A stretch of 11,234 nucleotides of DNA from assembly GCA_015494385.1 (NCBI GenBank), contig WGBJ01000459.1, positions 1 to 11,234 of the forward strand, read 5' to 3'. Positions 7,240 to 11,234 of the stretch are shown one piece after another. The stretch's first letter is position 1. Every line of letters starts with the position of its first letter. The position numbers were made by a program, and so were the translations under genes. This DNA is from Marinosulfonomonas sp. GTDB lineage: Bacteria; Pseudomonadota; Alphaproteobacteria; Rhodobacterales; Rhodobacteraceae. A model generated the notes under the pieces. The model worked only from the letters and a program-made list of their open reading frames with translations. It did not search any database and had not been told where the DNA came from.

Positions 7240-8192
7240 TGAAAGATCAAACTGTTGAACCGGCCAATCAGGGGAAATTCATTGACCCGCTGACCACCGC
7301 CAAAGGCGAAGCGCGGGCGACGGTTGCCCTGACCCATCCCGAAACCCTGTGGTTCAACACCGGCACATTGTGCAACATCACCTGCCTGAACTGCTATATT
7401 GAATCCTCGCCGGACAATGACCGGCTGGTCTATATCACCACAGACGAGGTGCTCGATTTTCTGGAGCAGTTGAAAACCCGCAAATGGCCGGTACGCGAAA
7501 TCGGTTTTACCGGCGGCGAGCCTTATATGAACCGCGAGATGAACGCGATGACGCGGGCTGCACTTGAGGCCGGTTACGAAGTTCTGGTGCTGACCAACGC
7601 CATGCGCCCGATGATGCGCGCGCAGGTCAGGGAAGGCATTGCCGAACTGGTGGCCGAATTCGGCGACCGGCTGACCTTTCGGGTGTCGCTGGACCACTAT
7701 TCGCCGGCACACCACGATGAGATGCGTGGCGATGGAGCGTTTGAAAAGACGCTTGAGGGCATGGACTGGTTGGCCTCGATCGGGGCGCGGATGGCCGTTG
7801 CCGGACGGATGCTGTGGCAGGATAATGACGCGGACACCCGCACCGGTTTTGCCGCACTGTTTGCCGAGCGGGGTTATGACATTGACGCCACGAACCCGGG
7901 CATGTGTGTGCTGTTCCCCGAAATGGATGAACGCATCGAGGTGCCGGAAATCACCACTGCCTGCTGGGGAATTCTTGGCAAATCCCCCGATGATGTGATG
8001 TGCGCCTCCTCGCGCATGGTGGTGAAACGCAAAGGTGCACAACGGCCGGTGGTGCTGGCCTGCACCCTGCTGCCCTATGCACCGGAATTCGAGATGGGCG
8101 AAACTCTGGCACAAGCCGAGGCCGACGTGCAGCTAAACCACCCCCATTGCGCCAAATTCTGTGTGCTGGGCGGGGCAAGCTGTTCGGTCTAG
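7239..8192 (+). CDS. Radical SAM protein with additional C-terminal cysteines, substrate unknown
   Basis: This is a radical SAM enzyme of 317 aa when started at 7239 (MKDQTVEPANQG). The frame is open back to an ATG at 7137, but that ATG has no ribosome-binding site and would add 34 residues of unconvincing sequence. The SAM [4Fe-4S] motif is CNITCLNC (C45, C49, C52 of the 317-aa form). The SAM-amino-group motif FTGGEPY follows at 90-96, and later barrel strands include LTNAMRP and FRVSLDHYSP. The C-terminal third carries seven more Cys (about 223, 242, 255, 275, 304, 308, 315), the last three as HCAKFCVLGGASC. That pattern suggests SPASM/Twitch-like auxiliary Fe-S clusters, which occur in enzymes acting on peptides or larger substrates. 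I do not recognise the subfamily or substrate. The gene diverges from zwf, has no enzyme partner beside it, and ends at tandem palindromes. Confidence 0.87.
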   Translation: MKDQTVEPANQGKFIDPLTTAKGEARATVALTHPETLWFNTGTLCNITCLNCYIESSPDNDRLVYITTDEVLDFLEQLKTRKWPVREIGFTGGEPYMNREMNAMTRAALEAGYEVLVLTNAMRPMMRAQVREGIAELVAEFGDRLTFRVSLDHYSPAHHDEMRGDGAFEKTLEGMDWLASIGARMAVAGRMLWQDNDADTRTGFAALFAERGYDIDATNPGMCVLFPEMDERIEVPEITTACWGILGKSPDDVMCASSRMVVKRKGAQRPVVLACTLLPYAPEFEMGETLAQAEADVQLNHPHCAKFCVLGGASCSV

Positions 8193-8196
8193 CGCC

Positions 8197-8219
8197 CTGT
8201 TTTCTTTAAAAGAAAACAG
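8197..8219. terminator. AT-rich hairpin after the radical SAM gene
   Basis: CTGTTTTCTT (8197-8206) and AAGAAAACAG (8210-8219) form a perfect 10-bp inverted repeat with a 3-nt loop, 4 nt after the radical SAM stop. It sits between convergent genes and probably acts as a terminator in both directions. No clear T-tract follows it on the + strand, so it may be a repeat-family palindrome rather than a classical terminator. Confidence 0.55.
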
Positions 8220-8220
8220 C

Positions 8221-8241
8221 CGAAATCTTTTAAAGATTTCG
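8221..8241. repeat. Second AT-rich palindrome, spanning the stop of the convergent gene
   Basis: CGAAATCTTT (8221-8230) and AAAGATTTCG (8232-8241) are perfect inverted arms around a single T. The palindrome starts one base after the first hairpin and covers the TAA stop (8230-8232) of the RdhA-like gene. It is probably a terminator partner or one half of a two-palindrome repeat unit. Its arms resemble those of the first hairpin around a shared TTTAAA core. Confidence 0.5.
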
Positions 8242-9471
8242 ATCCCCCTTCAACCGCGCCCACCATTCTGCGGGCTTTAGCCGCGCACGCATCCCTTTAC
8301 GCGCATGCCATTTACGCGCCAGGGCCCGCCCGCGTGCGCCATGATCCAGCGCCAGACGACGCCAGAAATCATCCGCCTCGCCGCCACGCCGGTTGAACGG
8401 GCAAACCCGCATGCAGATGGCGCAATCGGTTTTGATCTTGGCCCAGTAACCAAAGCATTTCTCGCAATCGGCGGACCATTTCTTCACGCCCTTCACAGTT
8501 GAAACACTGTCCGACCCCACCTTGGCCGTGCCAAACGGCAGCGCTTTGGGCGGACAGGCATCGGCACAAACTGTGCATTCGTTACAATAGGTTGCCATGC
8601 CAAGCTTACGCGGCCTGTCCGCCAGCAGCGGCAGATTGGTAAAGATTTTCGAGAACCGCACCCTTGGCCCGAATTCCGGCGTCAGTACCATCTGGTTGCG
8701 CCCGTATTCCCCCAAGCCCGCCTTGATCGCATAGGGGATCACCAGCGCGGTGTCATTCATCGAGGCCACCGCCTGATTGCCCAGATTGCGAATGTAGGCC
8801 GCCAACTGGATCGAGATCGCCGCCTCGTGACTGTATTCCAGCCCGGTCGAGGCCCCCGCAAGTGCACTGGGATAGGTTTCCACCAGATCAAAATCCATCG
8901 CGTGGCCCATGACGATCACATGGGTGATGCCTTCGGGCAGTTCATTGGCCACAGGTGTCATATCGCGCACATCGGGGCGGTGGGAATAATGCCAACGCTC
9001 GTCAATTTCGGTGATCCCGACCAGATCGGCCCCGAACATCCGCGCCAGCGCCTTGATTTCGGCGGTTTCATCGGCCGGATCGCCCAGATCGGCCTGCATC
9101 GGGGCCACCGGCGTGTCATTGGCAATCGCGCCCTGAAACCCCTCGCGCAGGCCTGTCGCCGCAGCGCGATCGGAAATGATGTCCGAAATCGCCCAGGCCG
9201 CATTGCGTAGTGCAAAATCCTTTTGGCTGAACCCGCCTGCCCCTCGGGGGGCTGCCTCCATCCGGTAGCTGGCGAAAAACGCATCCGTGTCACCGGATTT
9301 CACCGCAGGATCCCAGAACGCCCGCGTGAACATGTCGTTCATCTGGTTGAACGGCACAAAATCGCGCGTCACCTCGAACCCCGCCTCGGCATCACTGTCG
9401 GCAAAGCGGCGCTGCCAGTCGTCCCATTGTTCGTCGGAAACGGCTTCGGGGGAATTCGAGGGCCACGCCAT
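8230..9471 (-). CDS. Reductive-dehalogenase-like (RdhA/QueG superfamily) corrinoid Fe-S protein, cytosolic
   Basis: The 413-aa protein resembles the catalytic core of reductive dehalogenases, which bind base-off cobalamin and two [4Fe-4S] clusters. The segment AGLGEYGRNQMVLTPEFG (251-268) followed by VRFSKIFTNLPL (271-282) matches the RdhA pattern of a Gly-rich AGLGE-GR block leading to T-x-LPL. The first ferredoxin motif is CNECTVCADACP (C296, C299, C302, C306). The second is CEKCFGYW...DCAICMRVCPFN (C336, C339, C350, C353, C357). There is no twin-arginine signal peptide, no membrane segment and no fused flavin reductase domain, unlike respiratory RdhA or the fused catabolic enzymes. It should therefore be cytosolic and need a separate electron donor. 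The substrate may be an organohalide or something else; Fe-S/cobalamin relatives such as QueG reduce epoxyqueuosine. It is coupled to the HNH gene by TAATG, with GGAAGA just upstream as ribosome-binding site. The dehalogenase role is inference. Confidence 0.8.
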   Translation of the reverse strand: MAWPSNSPEAVSDEQWDDWQRRFADSDAEAGFEVTRDFVPFNQMNDMFTRAFWDPAVKSGDTDAFFASYRMEAAPRGAGGFSQKDFALRNAAWAISDIISDRAAATGLREGFQGAIANDTPVAPMQADLGDPADETAEIKALARMFGADLVGITEIDERWHYSHRPDVRDMTPVANELPEGITHVIVMGHAMDFDLVETYPSALAGASTGLEYSHEAAISIQLAAYIRNLGNQAVASMNDTALVIPYAIKAGLGEYGRNQMVLTPEFGPRVRFSKIFTNLPLLADRPRKLGMATYCNECTVCADACPPKALPFGTAKVGSDSVSTVKGVKKWSADCEKCFGYWAKIKTDCAICMRVCPFNRRGGEADDFWRRLALDHGARGRALARKWHARKGMRARLKPAEWWARLKGDRNL

Positions 9472-10055
9472 TATTCTTCCAGTTCAGCGTCCCAATACAG
9501 AAAGTCGATCCAGCTTTCATGCATCAGGTTCGGGGGAAATTTGCGCCCCATATTGCGCAATTGTTCGGCCTGCGGCTGACGCGGCGGTTTGGCCAGTTGC
9601 AGACCGGACGCCTTCAGGGATTTCGACCCCTTGCGCAGGTTGCACGGGCTACAGGCGGCCACCACATTCTGCCAGCTTGTCACCCCGCCCGCTGCGCGCG
9701 GCACCACATGGTCAAAGGTCAGATCGCCTTTGGAACCACAATACTGACAGCGAAACCCGTCGCGCAGGAACAGGTTGAAACGGGTAAAGGCGACTTTGGC
9801 CTGCGGCTGCACATAATCCCGCAGCACCACCACGCTGGGAATGCGGATTTCCATCGTCGGGCTGTGCACCACCTGATCATATTCCGCCAGAATATCGACC
9901 CGGTCCAGATAGGCCGCCTTGATCGCCTCTTGCCAGGGCCAGAGTGATAGCGGGTAGTAGGACAATGGCCGGTAATCCGCGTTCAGCACCAGTGCCGGAT
10001 GGTGCCGCAACCCGCTGGGTTCCCTGACAAATTCGGTCCTGAAATCACCTGACAT
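9471..10055 (-). CDS. HNH endonuclease family protein
   Basis: A 194-aa protein with a zinc-supported HNH nuclease motif in its second half: CQYC (C103, C106), FDHVVPRAAGG (114-124, with Asp115-His116), N130, and CSPCNLRKG (C135, C138, N139, K142). This is the betabetaalpha-metal fold with two CxxC zinc knuckles. The N-terminal ~100 residues (ALVLNADYRPLSYYPLS...) are typical of small chromosomal HNH proteins in alphaproteobacteria whose role is not known. No methylase or other restriction partner is nearby, so a restriction role is not indicated by context. It is the first gene of a pair with the RdhA-like protein, sharing TAATG at the junction. GGGGTGG precedes its ATG. A good promoter lies 67-94 nt upstream. 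Confidence 0.88.
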   Translation of the reverse strand: MSGDFRTEFVREPSGLRHHPALVLNADYRPLSYYPLSLWPWQEAIKAAYLDRVDILAEYDQVVHSPTMEIRIPSVVVLRDYVQPQAKVAFTRFNLFLRDGFRCQYCGSKGDLTFDHVVPRAAGGVTSWQNVVAACSPCNLRKGSKSLKASGLQLAKPPRQPQAEQLRNMGRKFPPNLMHESWIDFLYWDAELEE

Positions 10056-10088
10056 ATCTTACCACCCCTGCTGCGCGTGCAAAGATGG

Positions 10089-10102
10089 ATCGGACGTCCG
10101 AT
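10089..10102. promoter_or_regulatory. Perfect 14-bp palindrome in the leader of the HNH gene
   Basis: ATCGGACGTCCGAT is perfectly palindromic and lies between the predicted promoter -10 (10122-10127) and the HNH start at 10055. At roughly +13 to +26 of the expected transcript it could be a repressor operator. No matching regulator is in the window, and I do not recognise the site. Confidence 0.4.
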
Positions 10103-10121
10103 ACCGGCACGCTCAAGGGCG

Positions 10122-10149
10122 ACTATATATCCTGTGGGGCGCATGACAA
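10122..10149 (-). promoter_or_regulatory. Likely sigma70 promoter of the HNH/RdhA-like operon
   Basis: On the - strand TTGTCA (10144-10149; 5/6) and TATAGT (10122-10127; 5/6) are separated by 16 nt. This is the best promoter match in the window. It lies in the 133-nt gap between the hydrolase pair and the HNH gene, which suggests the two pairs are separate transcription units. Apart from this promoter and the palindrome, I see nothing else in the gap. Confidence 0.6.
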
Positions 10150-10188
10150 CCCCCACTATATGTAGCTGGTTTCAGGTCCCAAACGGCC

Positions 10189-10854
10189 CTAGGCAATGCC
10201 CAGTTTTTCCCGCATGAATGCGGCAGCCACGCTTAACCCGTCCGGTGCGATACCATGCGCCGTGCCCTTCATCACATGGGCGTAAACCTCGAACCCGGCG
10301 GCCGTCAGCGCATCTGCGGCTTCGGGCAGGCTGGCCGGTGGCACAACGTCGTCCTGATCGCCATGCACCAGCAGAACCGGCGGCTTGACCACCGCTTCGT
10401 CCTCCAGCAACTCGGGCGACATCAGGCGGCCGGAAAAGCCGACCACACCCGCCACTGCCTCGGGTCGGCGCGGAGCGACATGCAGCGCCATCATCGTGCC
10501 TTGGGAAAACCCGAAAAGGATGGTTTTATCGGCGCTTATGCCTTCTTCCTGCATCACCGTATCCAGATAGGCGTTCAGATCCCCCACCGCGCGTTCCATA
10601 CCGGCGGCGGAATCCTCTTCGCTGGAGCCGTCAATCCACGGGATCGGGAACCACTGATAGCCCATCGGGCTTCCGGCGCATTGCTCGGGCGCATCGGGGG
10701 CCATGAAAACCGTATCGGGCATGTGTGGTGCCAGCGGATCGGCCAGCCCCAGCAAATCCTGCGCATTGGCGCCGTATCCATGCAGGAACACCACCAGTGA
10801 CGTCCCCTTGCCCGACGCCGCTTCGCGCCGCTCGCTGTTTAAAATCCGTGTCAT
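10189..10854 (-). CDS. Alpha/beta-hydrolase, phospholipase/carboxylesterase family (first of two tandem paralogs)
   Basis: A 221-aa serine hydrolase of the YpfH/LysoPLA2-like carboxylesterase group. VVFLHGYGANAQDLL (21-35) holds the oxyanion-hole HG. GFSQGTMMAL (115-124) is the nucleophile elbow with Ser117. LLVHGDQDDVVP (161-172) supplies the acid (Asp168). GTAHGIAPDG (197-206) supplies His200. The triad is complete, and there is no signal peptide, so the enzyme should be cytosolic; the true ester substrate is unknown. The length is normal for the family. The ATG overlaps the stop of the upstream paralog by ATGA (10851-10854), so the two are probably co-translated. Codons for residues ~96-124 lie in an 86-bp block identical to the neighbouring copy. 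Confidence 0.9.
   Translation of the reverse strand: MTRILNSERREAASGKGTSLVVFLHGYGANAQDLLGLADPLAPHMPDTVFMAPDAPEQCAGSPMGYQWFPIPWIDGSSEEDSAAGMERAVGDLNAYLDTVMQEEGISADKTILFGFSQGTMMALHVAPRRPEAVAGVVGFSGRLMSPELLEDEAVVKPPVLLVHGDQDDVVPPASLPEAADALTAAGFEVYAHVMKGTAHGIAPDGLSVAAAFMREKLGIA
10484..10569. repeat. 86-bp block identical to 11149-11234 (first copy)
   Basis: This segment of the first hydrolase, covering the nucleophile elbow region, is identical base for base to 11149-11234. The flanking DNA of the two genes differs at many positions. The direct repeat runs to the window edge in the second copy, so its full length is unknown. Confidence 0.9.
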
Positions 10855-11234
10855 TCGTCCATCCCTAGTTTTTCCCGCATAAATCCTGTTGCCACGCTCA
10901 GCCCGTCGCTGGCAATCCCGTGTGCGGCGTTTTCCATCACAAAGGCATACACCTCGAACCCCAGCGTATTCAGCGCGAATTCCGCCTTGTTCAGCGCCTC
11001 GGGCGGCACCACCTCGTCCTTGTCGCCATGCAGCAACATCACCGGCGGTTTCGAGACCACTTCTTCGCGCAAATCATCCGGCAACATCAGGCTGCCGGAA
11101 AAGCCGACAACCGCCGCCACTGGTTTTTTACGGCGCGGGGCAACCTGTAGCGCCATCATCGTGCCTTGGGAAAACCCGAAAAGGATGGTTTTATCGGCGC
11201 TTATGCCTTCTTCCTGCATCACCGTATCCAGATA
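10851..11234 (-). CDS. Alpha/beta-hydrolase, second tandem paralog (5' end cut by the window edge)
   Basis: Only the C-terminal 127 codons are inside the window. The frame is open to base 11234, where it reads YLDTV then MQEEGISADK, exactly as residues 97-110 of the downstream paralog. The true start is therefore outside, not at the internal GTG/ATG near 11220. GFSQGTMMAL (Ser nucleophile), LLHGDKDEVVP (acid) and AAHGIASDG (His) are all kept, so nothing suggests a dead copy. Beyond the identical block, the protein is by eye about two-thirds identical to the other copy, with changes spread throughout. This fits an older tandem duplication. It overlaps the next gene by ATGA. Confidence 0.88.
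   Translation of the reverse strand, partial: YLDTVMQEEGISADKTILFGFSQGTMMALQVAPRRKKPVAAVVGFSGSLMLPDDLREEVVSKPPVMLLHGDKDEVVPPEALNKAEFALNTLGFEVYAFVMENAAHGIASDGLSVATGFMREKLGMDE
11149..11234. repeat. 86-bp block identical to 10484-10569 (second copy)
   Basis: Same-orientation copy lying 665 bp from the first, inside the truncated paralog. Identity stops abruptly at its lower-coordinate side: ...CTGT before this copy, ...ATGC before the other. Confidence 0.9.

Noticed and set aside
7149..8114. 321-codon - strand frame opposite the radical SAM gene
   Set aside because: It is rich in His, Gln and Gly as expected for an antisense frame, and it overlaps unmistakable radical SAM motifs.
9471..10055. 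HNH protein as part of a restriction or defence system
   Set aside because: No methylase, specificity subunit, helicase or other defence gene lies nearby; the neighbours are metabolic-type proteins.

Overview
The window looks like chromosomal DNA from an alphaproteobacterium of the Rhodobacteraceae (Roseobacter-type). The base composition is high in GC. The content also fits: a zwf-pgl-pgi operon, a RACo/RamA-like corrinoid activator with a ferredoxin domain, a cytosolic HNH protein and a reductive-dehalogenase-like Fe-S protein. This assignment rests on gene content and protein style seen by eye, not on a search. No mobile element, CRISPR array or rRNA was seen.

Layout. (1) 1-2118: a + strand gene for an ASKHA-domain corrinoid-reactivation protein, ending at a strong bidirectional hairpin. 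(2) 2130-3047: a - strand gene for a secreted outer-membrane beta-barrel protein, visibly less GC-rich than its neighbours. (3) 3243-3316: tRNA-Gly(CCC) on the + strand, with CCA encoded. (4) 3322-7054: the - strand operon zwf-pgl-pgi, whose genes are joined by two ATGA overlaps. A LacI-family-like palindrome sits over the likely zwf promoter. (5) 7174-8192: on the + strand, diverging from zwf, a possible 21-codon leader ORF whose stop overlaps the probable start of a radical SAM protein with extra C-terminal cysteines. Two tandem AT-rich palindromes follow. (6) 8230-10055: a - strand pair, HNH endonuclease then a reductive-dehalogenase-like protein, joined by TAATG and preceded by a good sigma70-like promoter and a perfect 14-bp palindrome. 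(7) 10189-11234: two tandem paralogous serine hydrolases on the - strand, the upstream one cut by the window end. They share an 86-bp identical block that runs to the window edge.

How the genes work together. The zwf-pgl-pgi operon makes the entry of the Entner-Doudoroff and oxidative pentose phosphate routes: glucose-6-P to 6-phosphogluconate, with Pgi linking to fructose-6-P. The operator-like palindrome suggests sugar-responsive control. Two separate loci use corrinoid chemistry by family knowledge: the ASKHA reactivator, and the RdhA-like protein, whose relatives carry cobalamin and two [4Fe-4S] clusters. The least understood parts are the radical SAM gene with its leader ORF, the HNH/RdhA-like pair, and the paralogous hydrolases with their very local identity.
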